From Persephonella hydrogeniphila (lineage in GTDB: Bacteria > Aquificota > Aquificia > Aquificales > Hydrogenothermaceae), in assembly GCF_900215515.1 (NCBI RefSeq), contig NZ_OBEI01000002.1:248001-312000 (forward strand): 64,000 nt of DNA, read 5' to 3'. Positions 10,131 through 18,138 of the stretch are shown here, in pieces. The stretch's first letter is position 1. Each line of letters begins with the position of its first letter. The notes under the pieces were generated by a model that was given only the letters and a program-made list of their open reading frames with translations, searched no databases and was not told the DNA's origin. The position numbers were made by a program, and so were the translations under genes.

Positions 10131-10535
10131 ATGGTACTTATTGAGTGGAGTGAAGAACTTGAGCTTGGAATTCCAGAGATAGATAACCAACACAAAAGGC
10201 TTGTTGAGATGTTAAATGAGTTTTACACAGAGTTAGAAGAAGGACATCAAAGTGAGGCTGTTGAGCATTTTTTGAAAAATCTTGAGGATTATCTGAATTA
10301 CCATCTTGATTATGAAGAAAAATTTATGGAAGAGATAGGATTTCCCCAGCTTGAAAACCACAAAAAAACCCATGATATGTTTAAAAAGCTCTATGCAGAG
10401 GAAAAAAACAGGTATTTAGAAGGTGATACAAAAGCTCTTAGAGAACTTGTTGCTTTTGCATTTTCATGGCTGTTTTCCCATATAATGAAAACAGACAAAA
10501 AGTATGCAGAATTTTTGAAAGAAAAAGGAGCTTAA
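10131..10535 (+). CDS. Bacteriohemerythrin
   Basis: The 134-residue single-domain hemerythrin has the full non-heme diiron ligand pattern: DNQHKRL, HLDYEEKFM (HxxxE), HKKTHDMF (HxxxH) and HIMKTDKKY (HxxxD). Such proteins bind O2 reversibly and may carry oxygen or protect oxygen-sensitive enzymes, which would fit a microaerophilic hydrogen oxidiser. The start ATG follows GGGGGTAAAGGT. The gene is divergent from tgt and its last four bases overlap the convergent hisS. Confidence 0.95.
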   Translation: MVLIEWSEELELGIPEIDNQHKRLVEMLNEFYTELEEGHQSEAVEHFLKNLEDYLNYHLDYEEKFMEEIGFPQLENHKKTHDMFKKLYAEEKNRYLEGDTKALRELVAFAFSWLFSHIMKTDKKYAEFLKEKGA

Positions 10536-11761
10536 ATCTTTTCAACTAAAACATCAATAAGATCATCTATATTGTGGAATATCTCTTGTTCTCCAGACTC
10601 CATGTCTTTAAGTTCTGGTTTTTCAGAGACAAAAACAACATATCTTGCACCTATTTTATTTGCAAGTTTCATCCTTGCCTTTAGGCTTCCCTCTTTCAAA
10701 ATTAGCTCTGTTTTAATCCCCTTACCTCTTAGTTTTTCTGTTGCTTTCAATCCTTCTATATTGAACTCTGATACAACAGGTATTACAACAACAAGGTTTT
10801 TTTCTGCAGGTACTTTCTCAACAAGAAGCATAAGCCTTTCTATTCCTACGGCAAATCCAAGGGCAGGAGTGTCTGGTCCACCAAGCTGCTTTACAAGTGT
10901 GTCGTATCTTCCTCCTGCAGCAACTGTTCCCTGTGCTCCTATCTTATCTGTTATAAACTCAAAAACTGTATCTGTGTAATAGTCCAGCCCTCTAACAAGT
11001 CTTGGATTTACAGTGTAGTTTATCTTTAAAGCATTTAGATACTCTTTCAGTTTTTCAAAACGCTGTAAGCTTTCCTCAGATATAAAATCAATTAAAACAG
11101 GAGCATCTTTTGTAGCTTCCTTACAACTTTCCACTTTGCAATCAAGAACTCTTAATGGATTTCTCTCTATCCTCTTTTTACAGTCTTCACACAGTAGGGA
11201 TTCTTTTTTCTTTAGATATTCTTTCAGAACTTCAATGTATTTTTTTCTGCTTTCAAAATCTCCAAGCGTATTGATCTCAAGCCTGACATCTATACCTAAC
11301 TGGTCAAGGATGTCCTTTACCATTTTTATAAGCTCAGCATCAGCTACCGGAGAACTAACACCAAATATCTCTGCACCAATCTGGTGAAACTGTCTGTATC
11401 TCCCAGCCTGGGGTCTTTCGTACCTGAACATCGCTCCTTCATAAAAAAGCTTGTGGTAACCACCTTTTGCATACAGCTTTTCTTCTATATATGCTCTTAC
11501 TGCAGATGCTGTTCCCTCAGGCCTTAGAGCTACCTTTCTTCCTCCTCTATCTTCAAAAACGTACATCTCTTTCTGAACAATATCCGTCTCTTCACCAACA
11601 GATCTAATAAACAGTGAAACATCTTCTACATATGGAAGTATTATCTCTTCAAAGTTGTATTTCTCAAAAATATCCCTTGCAGTATCTACAACAAATCTGT
11701 ATTTTTTTGCATCTTCTCCGTATATATCCTGAAATCCTCTGACTTTTTTTATCTGGGACAA
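10532..11761 (-). CDS. hisS: Histidyl-tRNA synthetase
   Basis: Class II HisRS of 409 residues that charges tRNA-His. Recognisable motifs are QKEMYVFEDRGGR (class II motif 2 region approach), RYERPQAGRYRQFHQIG and the histidine-binding RGLDYYTDTVFEF, followed by a C-terminal anticodon-binding domain. The start is TTG (11759-11761), supported by GGAGG five to six bases upstream; no better ATG is available without losing the conserved N-terminus. It lies 25 bases downstream of the archaemetzincin gene on the same strand. Confidence 0.95.
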   Translation of the reverse strand: MSQIKKVRGFQDIYGEDAKKYRFVVDTARDIFEKYNFEEIILPYVEDVSLFIRSVGEETDIVQKEMYVFEDRGGRKVALRPEGTASAVRAYIEEKLYAKGGYHKLFYEGAMFRYERPQAGRYRQFHQIGAEIFGVSSPVADAELIKMVKDILDQLGIDVRLEINTLGDFESRKKYIEVLKEYLKKKESLLCEDCKKRIERNPLRVLDCKVESCKEATKDAPVLIDFISEESLQRFEKLKEYLNALKINYTVNPRLVRGLDYYTDTVFEFITDKIGAQGTVAAGGRYDTLVKQLGGPDTPALGFAVGIERLMLLVEKVPAEKNLVVVIPVVSEFNIEGLKATEKLRGKGIKTELILKEGSLKARMKLANKIGARYVVFVSEKPELKDMESGEQEIFHNIDDLIDVLVEKI

Positions 11762-11786
11762 CTTTTTCCTCCTGATTTTTTAAAAA

Positions 11787-12326
11787 TTATAAACCAAGAG
11801 AAGATAAAACTTTTTTATAGCATGAAGGACAGAAATAATAACTCTTCCTGTCTGTATCTTCAATAGAGTTTGAGAAATGCATAACGCATTCAGGGTTTGG
11901 ACAGTGACCGAGACCAAGAGTATGACCTATCTCGTGGACAGCCTCTTTTGTTACTCTGTCCATAAAGATTTCATAATTCTCAGGTATGCCGTAAAAACTG
12001 TTATGTAGTCTGTAAGTGGATATAACAGCTGTTTTTGTAAGTGGAGAGGCTACACCAAAAACAAAATTTAATTCTGGTTCATACAGATCTTTTGAAACTA
12101 TTCCTAAGATTATCTCATTATCTTTTTTAAATTTAAGCAAATCCTTAAGAAAATAGCTACCAAGATATTGATTTCTATAGTTATCAAAAGCAATTTGTGG
12201 AATCATCACAGGAGAGTTCCACATAACAGGAGTTTTAAAAATTTCCACCAGTCGGCCTGTCAGGAGATTTTTGTCAATATTATCTTCTGGAGAATAAGGT
12301 TGTAGGCGTATAAATCTAATATTCAA
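11787..12326 (-). CDS. amzA: Archaemetzincin-family zinc metalloprotease
   Basis: The protein carries the archaemetzincin signature HEIGHTLGLGHC (HExxHxxGxxHC), followed by PECVMHF and CPSC, the cysteines expected for a second structural zinc. The family is found mainly in archaea and patchily in bacteria, and its substrate is not known. An upstream ATG would give 203 residues. The TTG at 12324-12326 has a strong GGGAGG site and gives the usual length of 179 residues starting with NIRFIRLQP, so I prefer it. The base between the two starts reads as non-conserved coding. Confidence 0.85.
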   Translation of the reverse strand: MNIRFIRLQPYSPEDNIDKNLLTGRLVEIFKTPVMWNSPVMIPQIAFDNYRNQYLGSYFLKDLLKFKKDNEIILGIVSKDLYEPELNFVFGVASPLTKTAVISTYRLHNSFYGIPENYEIFMDRVTKEAVHEIGHTLGLGHCPNPECVMHFSNSIEDTDRKSYYFCPSCYKKVLSSLGL

Positions 12327-12445
12327 TAGATTTCCTCCCTTGGTATATAAAAATATATCTGGATATAAAAATTTCAAAAAATCTTTGATTTTTGTCAAAA
12401 AACCTTTTAAAATAACTCAAACAGCGTTTTAAAAGAGGTGGGAAG

Positions 12446-13510
12446 ATGGATACATTTAAACTTAAAGTTTTCAGGTATGATCCAACGAAAGATACTGAAC
12501 CTTATTACAAAACCTATGAACTTCCTGTTGAAAAAGGAATGACTGTACTTGCAGCATTATTTAGAGCAAAGGAAGAGCAGGATCCTACAATATCTTTCCG
12601 TTATAACTGCCGTGCAGCTATTTGTGGTTCCTGTGCAATGAGAATAAATGGACATGCAACTCTCGCTTGTAAAGTCCAGATAACCCATCTTTTGGATAAA
12701 TACCAGACAAATACTATAACTGTTGAGCCGATAGGAAATGTAAAAACATTAAAAGACCTTATCTACGATATGGATTGGCTTGTGGATAAACTAAAAAGAG
12801 TTAAACCATGGTTTATACCTAAAGAACCGCCTCCTCCAGATGGAACTGAGTACAGACAGGATCCTTATGACCACCACAGGATAGATTTTGCATCAGACTG
12901 TATCCTGTGTGCTTCATGTATGTCAGACTGTAATGCACTGAAAGCCAATAAAAATTATCTTGGACCTATGGTTCATTCCAAAGCATACAGATTTATAGCA
13001 GATACAAGAGATGGAGAGAAAAAAGAGAGATTTGAAGCTGTTCTTGATGATTTTAATCTTGAGTGGTGCGTCAGATGTATGGAATGTACAACAAGATGTC
13101 CAAAAGAGGTTCAACCCTATGAAAATATCATAAGGCTGAGAATAATGGCTGCAGAAGCGGGATATAAAACTCCCGGAGAGATTCACGCAGAAATTTTTGA
13201 ACAGGATATTTACAACAGGGGACTTCTCAACGAGATGCTACTTCCTATGAGGCAGGAAGGCATTTTGGGGGCTATCAAAAGGGCACCTTTTGGTATAAAA
13301 ATGATGCTAAAAGGGAAAGTAAACTATGCTGATTTCTTTGGTGGTCATAAAATAAAGAGATTAGAGGAAGTTCAGAAAATATATGAAGTAGCAAAACAGA
13401 AAGAAAAAGAAGTTAAGATAAGAATTCCACAAATAATGGGCGTAATTTATGAAGATAAAAGAAAAACAAGAAAAAGGCCCAATTACGCAGAAACTGGAGG
13501 TAATGAATAA
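12446..13510 (+). CDS. sdhB: Succinate dehydrogenase/fumarate reductase iron-sulfur subunit
   Basis: This subunit passes electrons between the flavoprotein and the quinone or other carrier. The 354-residue protein has a plant-type [2Fe-2S] domain with CRAAICGSCAMRINGHATLAC, and then two cluster motifs, CILCASCMSDC and CVRCMECTTRCP, for the further Fe-S clusters. A C-terminal extension of about 120 residues is longer than in ordinary SdhB. The next gene overlaps the stop (TAATG) and encodes a CCG-domain subunit, the arrangement of type E succinate:quinone reductases and thiol:fumarate reductases. The flavoprotein gene is not adjacent. Confidence 0.9.
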   Translation: MDTFKLKVFRYDPTKDTEPYYKTYELPVEKGMTVLAALFRAKEEQDPTISFRYNCRAAICGSCAMRINGHATLACKVQITHLLDKYQTNTITVEPIGNVKTLKDLIYDMDWLVDKLKRVKPWFIPKEPPPPDGTEYRQDPYDHHRIDFASDCILCASCMSDCNALKANKNYLGPMVHSKAYRFIADTRDGEKKERFEAVLDDFNLEWCVRCMECTTRCPKEVQPYENIIRLRIMAAEAGYKTPGEIHAEIFEQDIYNRGLLNEMLLPMRQEGILGAIKRAPFGIKMMLKGKVNYADFFGGHKIKRLEEVQKIYEVAKQKEKEVKIRIPQIMGVIYEDKRKTRKRPNYAETGGNE

Positions 13511-14394
13511 TGGCTGAACTTAAATATGCTTTCTATACAGGATGCTCTGCAAAGGGAGTTGCTCCTGAGCTCTACAACTCAACAAAAATAGTAGCTGAAA
13601 AGCTTGGAATGGAACTTATAGAACTTGAAGCTGCTACATGTTGTGGAGCAGGTGCTGTTCAGGAAAAAGATGAATTCCTTGCCCTTACAATAAATGCAAG
13701 GAATCTTGCCCTTGCTGAAGAGTTGGGGTTGGATCTTCTAACAATCTGTAACACCTGCACACTTATGCTCAGGGAAACAAAATTCAAGCTTGATAATGAT
13801 CCTGAACTGAAAGATGCAGTTAATGAAGTTCTTAAAGAGGCAGGTCTCGAGTACAAAGGTACTTCTGAAGTAACACATTTTCTATGGGAAGTTATAGACG
13901 GAGTAGGGCTTGATAAACTTAAAGAGATGGTTGTAAGACCTTTGAAAGATTTTAATATAGCTCCTTTTTACGGATGTCATATAATAAGACCTCCTTACCT
14001 TATCGGATATGAAGACCCTGATAATCCAAAATCTATAGAAATGATAATTGAAGCAATCGGTGGAAATCCTGTAGACCATACAGCAAGACTTGCCTGCTGT
14101 GGTTTTCATTCATTCTGGTCAGCGGAAGACAAGGTAACACTTAAACTTACTGCGATGGATGCAGAATCTGCAAAAGAGGAAAACGCAGATTTTATGGTTA
14201 CTCCATGTCCTCTCTGCCATACACAGCTTGATGCAATGCAGGAAGAAGCAGAAGAGAGAATAGGTGTTAATATAGGAATGCCTGTTTTACATCTTCCACA
14301 GATGATAGGCCTTGCAATAGGACTGAAACCTAAGGAGTTAGGTCTCGAAAAACATGTTATCTCAACAAAAGAAATAATTCAAAAAGTCGCATAA
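13510..14394 (+). CDS. CCG-domain subunit (SdhE/HdrB-like) of succinate/fumarate reductase
   Basis: The 294-residue protein has two cysteine-rich CCG domains: first CCGAGAVQ with CNTCTLML, second YGCHIIRPP with ACCGFHSFW and CPLCHTQLD. This pattern is shared by heterodisulfide reductase subunit B and the SdhE subunit of type E succinate:quinone reductases, where it replaces the usual heme-bearing membrane anchors. It is translationally coupled to sdhB. A role in reductive or oxidative TCA chemistry at the membrane is expected; direction is not shown by sequence. A terminator hairpin follows. Confidence 0.85.
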   Translation: MAELKYAFYTGCSAKGVAPELYNSTKIVAEKLGMELIELEAATCCGAGAVQEKDEFLALTINARNLALAEELGLDLLTICNTCTLMLRETKFKLDNDPELKDAVNEVLKEAGLEYKGTSEVTHFLWEVIDGVGLDKLKEMVVRPLKDFNIAPFYGCHIIRPPYLIGYEDPDNPKSIEMIIEAIGGNPVDHTARLACCGFHSFWSAEDKVTLKLTAMDAESAKEENADFMVTPCPLCHTQLDAMQEEAEERIGVNIGMPVLHLPQMIGLAIGLKPKELGLEKHVISTKEIIQKVA

Positions 14395-14416
14395 AAAGGG
14401 GCTTTTAGCCCCCTTT
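14395..14416 (+). terminator. Rho-independent terminator after the sdh genes
   Basis: AAAGGGGC, a TTTTA loop and GCCCCCTTT form a stem with one extra C on the 3' arm; a T-rich stretch (TAATTTTTAT) follows within about 10 bases. It ends the sdhB-sdhE operon before the ArsR promoter region. Confidence 0.7.
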
Positions 14417-14505
14417 GTCTAATTTTTATGATATAGCTTATACAAATATCGTCAATAATTATATAAAAATGTTTGCATTAATATGCTGAGTTTATATATA
14501 ATTAT

Positions 14506-14524
14506 TATTAGCAATATTCTAATA
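14506..14524. promoter_or_regulatory. Candidate ArsR operator
   Basis: TATTAG (14506-14511) and CTAATA (14519-14524) form an inverted repeat with a seven-base spacer, about 30 bases before the ArsR-family gene. AT-rich imperfect palindromes in this position are usual for self-regulating ArsR proteins. Assignment is by position only. Confidence 0.4.
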
Positions 14525-14554
14525 TATGAAAAAACTTAAAAGGTGGTGGGCGAT

Positions 14555-14869
14555 ATGAGTGAAGAAATTTTAGTGGACAAGAAAGAAAGATGGAAAGATG
14601 AAGAGTTTTTAGAAGAGAATGCAGAACTTCTAAAAGCTCTTGCACATCCTAACAGACTTAAAATCATAGGGTTCTTAAGCTCTGGAAAAAAATGTGTGAA
14701 GCACATCTGGGAAGCTCTTGACCTGCCTCAGCCAAATGTATCCCAACACTTGTCTGTTTTAAGGAATAAAGGTATACTAGGTTATAAGAGGCAGGGGTCT
14801 ATAGTTTGCTACTACATAAAAAATAAAAAAGCTCTAGAAATTTACAAGCTACTACTAAAGGAGGAATAA
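14555..14869 (+). CDS. ArsR-family winged-helix transcriptional regulator
   Basis: The 104-residue protein has the ArsR fold: ALAHPNRLKIIGFLSSG, the recognition region LPQPNVSQHLSVLRNKG, and a beta wing (YKRQGSIVCYYIKN). Two cysteines (in GKKCVKHIW and SIVCYY) could sense metal, redox state or sulfide, but they do not match a known metal site exactly. I chose ATG 14555 over GTG codons at 14543/14546 because AGGTGGT lies seven bases upstream. The thioredoxin gene follows by three bases, so a thiol-redox role is plausible. Confidence 0.85.
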   Translation: MSEEILVDKKERWKDEEFLEENAELLKALAHPNRLKIIGFLSSGKKCVKHIWEALDLPQPNVSQHLSVLRNKGILGYKRQGSIVCYYIKNKKALEIYKLLLKEE

Positions 14870-14872
14870 AAT

Positions 14873-15190
14873 ATGGCTGGTAAAGTATGTATTGTTAACG
14901 AGTCCAACTGGGAGCAGGAAGTTCTTAATTCAGATGTTCCTGTATTGGTTGATTTCTGGGCACCTTGGTGTGGACCATGTAGATTAATTGCACCTGTGAT
15001 AGAGGAACTTGCAGAAGAGCTTGAAGGAAAAGCAAAAATCTGCAAACTTAACACAGACGAAAATCCAAATATAGCAATGAAGTATGGAATCAGAGCTATA
15101 CCAACAATAATGGTATTCAAAAATGGACAGGTTGTTGATACAAAAGTAGGTGTTCAACCAAAAGAAGTTCTCAAAAGCCTTCTTGTTTAA
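14873..15190 (+). CDS. trxA: Thioredoxin
   Basis: This is a 105-residue single-domain thioredoxin with the active site WCGPC (C33 and C36) and the cis-proline region AIPTIMVF. It reduces protein disulfides in the cytoplasm. It has an AGGAGG site inside the end of the ArsR gene and is followed by lpxA after nine bases, so regulator, thioredoxin and possibly the lipid A genes share a transcript. Confidence 0.95.
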   Translation: MAGKVCIVNESNWEQEVLNSDVPVLVDFWAPWCGPCRLIAPVIEELAEELEGKAKICKLNTDENPNIAMKYGIRAIPTIMVFKNGQVVDTKVGVQPKEVLKSLLV

Positions 15191-15199
15191 GGTGAATAG

Positions 15200-15997
15200 G
15201 TGACAGTAGAGATACATCCAACCGCAATAGTTTCAAAAAATGCAAAATTAGGGGTCAACGTAAAAGTTGGCCCCTTTTCTATTATTGATGAAGATGTTGA
15301 GATAGGAGACAATACAGAGATATCATCAAATGTCAGAATAAAAAAATTCACAACCATCGGTGAAAGCTGTCTAATATCAGAAGGTGCTGTAATCGGAGGT
15401 ATTCCTCAACATCTGGGATTCAAAGGTGAAGAAAGCTATGTAAAAATAGGAAATAATGTTGTAATAAGGGAGTATGTTACAATTCACAGAGGGACTTCTT
15501 TTGATGACGGGATAACAAGTATCGGGGATAATACTTATCTGATGGCTTATGTTCATGTAGCCCATGATTGCAAGGTAGGACATGACACAATCTTGGCAAA
15601 TGCTGTAACTCTTGCAGGACATGTTAAAGTTGGTAATTATGTTTTTATAGGAGGTCTAACTCCGATACACCAGTTCTGTAGAATCGGTGATTATGCTATG
15701 GTTGGAGGAGCTTCAGCTGTTGATAAGGATATACCCCCTTTTACAAGAGCATCAAAAAATCATGCTATGCTTTATGGTCTGAATTTGGTTGGTCTTAAAA
15801 GGAGAGGATTTACACCTGAGCAGATAAAAATACTGAAAGAAGCATACAGAATAATATTCAGGAAAGCACCTACTTTAGAGGAAGGAATAAAAGAGGTGAT
15901 AGAAAAACTACCCAATACTAAAGAGATCCAGATGCTTATTGATTTTATCAAAAGTTCGAAAAGAGGAATAGCACCAGAAGCCTCAAAAAGAAAATGA
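15200..15997 (+). CDS. lpxA: LpxA, UDP-GlcNAc acyltransferase
   Basis: LpxA catalyses the first step of lipid A synthesis, moving a 3-hydroxyacyl chain from ACP to UDP-GlcNAc. The 265-residue protein has a left-handed beta-helix of hexapeptide repeats, the catalytic His region HVAHDCKVGHD, HQFCRIGDYAMVGG, and a C-terminal helical domain. The start is GTG (15200) with a modest AAGGTG site. The stop overlaps the lpxI start by four bases. Its presence shows that the cell makes lipopolysaccharide. Confidence 0.95.
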   Translation: MTVEIHPTAIVSKNAKLGVNVKVGPFSIIDEDVEIGDNTEISSNVRIKKFTTIGESCLISEGAVIGGIPQHLGFKGEESYVKIGNNVVIREYVTIHRGTSFDDGITSIGDNTYLMAYVHVAHDCKVGHDTILANAVTLAGHVKVGNYVFIGGLTPIHQFCRIGDYAMVGGASAVDKDIPPFTRASKNHAMLYGLNLVGLKRRGFTPEQIKILKEAYRIIFRKAPTLEEGIKEVIEKLPNTKEIQMLIDFIKSSKRGIAPEASKRK

Positions 15998-16803
15998 GAA
16001 GAATTGGTCTTATTGCAGGAGCCGGAGAACTTCCTGTAGAGTTTTCAAAATCAGCGGTCTCAAAAGGAGAAGATCTTAAAATATATGCAATCAAAGGAAT
16101 AACAGAAAAAAGTATACAGAACATAGCACCGACCACATGGCTTTACTTAGGTCAGGCTCAAAAACTGATTGATAAGATGAAAGAGGACAATATAAAAGAT
16201 GTTGTGATGCTCGGAAAGATAGAGCATTACCACCTTATTTACTCAATCCACAGATTTGATAAAAGAGCCAAAGATTTTTTTGGACAGCTTATAGACAAAA
16301 GGGCAAAATCTATATTAGAAGCAGTGTTAAAAGAGCTTGAAAAAGAGGGATTTAATCCTATAGACCCTACACCTTACCTTTCCAGCCTTCTATTCCCAGA
16401 GGGACATATCGCAGGACCTCAGCCTCAATCATCACTTATTGAAGATGCAAAGTTTGGCCTAAAGATAGCAAAAGAGGTGGCACAGCTTGATATAGGACAG
16501 ACAGTAGTTGTAAAGGACAAAATAGTAATAGCTGTTGAGGGAATAGAAGGAACAGATAAATGTATCTTGAGAGGTGGTGAACTTGGAGGTGAAGGGACTG
16601 TAGTGTGCAAAGTTGCGAGAAGAAATCAGGATATGAGATATGACGTTCCTGTTATAGGGGTGAAAACTCTAAAAAGTATGAAAAAAGCAAAATCAAAACT
16701 CCTTGCTGTTGAAGCAGGTAAAACATTTCTTTTACAGAGTAACAGGTTCAGGGAACTTGCAGATAAATATTCTATATCTGTAATAGGTGTTGAAATTCAA
16801 TGA
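15994..16803 (+). CDS. lpxI: LpxI, UDP-2,3-diacylglucosamine diphosphatase
   Basis: This is a 269-residue DUF1009/LpxI-family protein that hydrolyses UDP-2,3-diacylglucosamine to lipid X, replacing LpxH. The N-terminus GLIAGAGELPVEF and the C-terminal domain (IVIAVEGIEGTDKCILRGG, VVCKVARRNQDMR, DVPVIGVKTL) are typical. It is translationally coupled to lpxA, consistent with a short lipid A operon. Confidence 0.9.
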   Translation: MRRIGLIAGAGELPVEFSKSAVSKGEDLKIYAIKGITEKSIQNIAPTTWLYLGQAQKLIDKMKEDNIKDVVMLGKIEHYHLIYSIHRFDKRAKDFFGQLIDKRAKSILEAVLKELEKEGFNPIDPTPYLSSLLFPEGHIAGPQPQSSLIEDAKFGLKIAKEVAQLDIGQTVVVKDKIVIAVEGIEGTDKCILRGGELGGEGTVVCKVARRNQDMRYDVPVIGVKTLKSMKKAKSKLLAVEAGKTFLLQSNRFRELADKYSISVIGVEIQ

Positions 16804-16806
16804 TTT

Positions 16807-17382
16807 ATGTTTTTTGAACTTTCGTCCGACCATATATTTATGGAAGCAAATAAAGAAAAAGCTTATTATGAAGAAATAACAAAGTATGTGAGAACTCTTA
16901 CAGGTATTAACAGGATTTTATCCCCAAAGGAAAGGGATATTCTGCTAAAACTGTTAAAAAAAGGATATTCTCCATCCCAGTTAAAGAAACTGATAAAAAA
17001 GGAGATTGTTAAATATCCTCCTGAGAAAAGAAAGAAAATAAATCTTTTGTTTTTAGAAAGGTATATAAAAGAAAAACATGAGAAAGAGATTCCTGATGAA
17101 GGGCCTGATATTCAGAAATGGGACAGGATAATTAAAAAACTAAATCTTCCTCCAGAACTTTTACATGTAGAAGATATACCTGAAGACTTAAAAGATATAG
17201 CTATTGAAAAAAATATTATCAACTTTATATGGAAAAAAATGCCAGAATCAGAAAAAGAAAAAATAAAAAAAGAGGCTTTATCGAAATTAAAAGAAGGGTT
17301 TATACTGACAAATATAGATAGGAAAAGAGTGATCAAGTCTATAATAAGAAAAATCTTAAAAGATAGATACGGAATATATTAA
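16807..17382 (+). CDS. Hypothetical lysine-rich helical protein
   Basis: This is a 191-residue protein that I do not recognise. It is strongly charged (Lys/Glu), predicted mostly helical, with no signal peptide or membrane segment. PEDLKDIAIEKNIINFIWKKMPE and the C-terminal IIRKILKDRYGIY look like conserved helices. It starts three bases after lpxI at an ATG without a clear ribosome-binding site; an alternative ATG lies at codon 12. It is followed directly by tRNA-Leu. Confidence 0.6.
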   Translation: MFFELSSDHIFMEANKEKAYYEEITKYVRTLTGINRILSPKERDILLKLLKKGYSPSQLKKLIKKEIVKYPPEKRKKINLLFLERYIKEKHEKEIPDEGPDIQKWDRIIKKLNLPPELLHVEDIPEDLKDIAIEKNIINFIWKKMPESEKEKIKKEALSKLKEGFILTNIDRKRVIKSIIRKILKDRYGIY

Positions 17383-17395
17383 AATAATTATATAT

Positions 17396-17479
17396 GCCGA
17401 AGTGGCGGAATTGGCAGACGCGGGGGACTCAAAATCCCCTGCCCGCAAGGGCGTGCGGGTTCGACTCCCGCCTTCGGCA
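17396..17479 (+). tRNA. tRNA-Leu (anticodon CAA)
   Basis: An 84-base class II tRNA with a long variable arm. The acceptor stem GCCGAAG pairs with CTTCGGC (17472-17478), the discriminator is A, the anticodon loop CTCAAAA gives anticodon CAA between GGGGA/TCCCC, and the T arm carries GGTTCGACTCC. CCA is not encoded. The gene borders an accessory region on its 3' side, a common integration site, but no second copy of its 3' end was found within the window. Confidence 0.95.
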
Positions 17480-17757
17480 TTTGTTTTATAAAGATTTCAG
17501 GATTTCTTAAAAATCTCTCAAAATATAAAAAATCATCAAAAAATGCACAATTTGGTGGACATACGGGGGACAAATTTACTTCCTCAAACCCGCATAAAAT
17601 CTTAATTTCAATTTTTCACTTTTACTTTTTGGCGGACATCTCCCCCTCTTCCTATTTATCAGGAGGAGTAGAAGGAATTGATCCTAATATTACTATACAA
17701 AAAATTAAGGAACAGATGGGAAGAGAACTATAGATACTTTTATAGTTTTTAAAGTAA
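17480..17757. other. Non-coding stretch downstream of tRNA-Leu with gene debris
   Basis: No intact gene is seen. Two near-identical 12-mers, TTTGGTGGACAT (17551-17562) and TTTGGCGGACAT (17628-17639), differ at one base. A short frame ending at a TAG near 17733 reads GGVEGIDPNITIQKIKEQMG, which looks like the C-terminus of a lost gene. This is consistent with a former integration or deletion next to the tRNA. Confidence 0.4.
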
Positions 17758-18138
17758 TTATCTATAAATTCTTCTCTCAGGAATTATACCCCTAACACCG
17801 CCCGTTGGATCTTCAATATCACCTTTGTATCTTGGAATTATATGAATATGAACATGCATTATTGTTTGACCAGCAGGTTTTCCAACATTCACACCTATAT
17901 TGTAACCATCCGGTTTATATTCTCTATCTAAAAATTCCTTTGTTTTATCTATGAGTTCCAAAATAGCCAGCTTTTCTTCTTTTATAGTATCAAAATAATT
18001 ATCAAAATGTCTAAAAGGAATTATAAGCATATGCCCCTTATTTACTGGATATTTGTCAAACCTTGCATAACAAAGTTCATTTTTCAAAACTATATCTTCT
18101 TCTGATGGATTGCAAAATGGACAATCTATATATACCAT
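17758..18138 (-). CDS. HIT-family nucleotide hydrolase/transferase
   Basis: This is a 126-residue HIT (histidine triad) protein with the signature HVHIHIIPRY and an N-terminal CPFC plus VNKGHMLIIPFRH typical of FHIT/Ap4A-hydrolase-like members. These act on AMP linkages of dinucleoside polyphosphates or adenylylated substrates. The start ATG follows GAGGA and overlaps the last 13 bases of the HNH gene, so the two are one unit. The pairing with a nuclease and a nearby LigD phosphoesterase-like gene could point to repair or processing of adenylylated DNA ends, as for aprataxin; that is inference. Confidence 0.9.
   Translation of the reverse strand: MVYIDCPFCNPSEEDIVLKNELCYARFDKYPVNKGHMLIIPFRHFDNYFDTIKEEKLAILELIDKTKEFLDREYKPDGYNIGVNVGKPAGQTIMHVHIHIIPRYKGDIEDPTGGVRGIIPERRIYR

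Noticed and set aside
16425-16610. Serine/proline-rich antisense frames in several genes
   Set aside because: These arise from the reverse complement of Lys/Glu/Gly-rich coding sequence and lack ribosome-binding sites.
17388-17573. A minus-strand open frame over tRNA-Leu
   Set aside because: It is the reverse of the tRNA and its flank, a frequent false gene call.
17551-17639. The TTTGGYGGACAT pair as a proven attachment site
   Set aside because: Only 12 bases with a mismatch and no integrase nearby, so it is noted only as debris.
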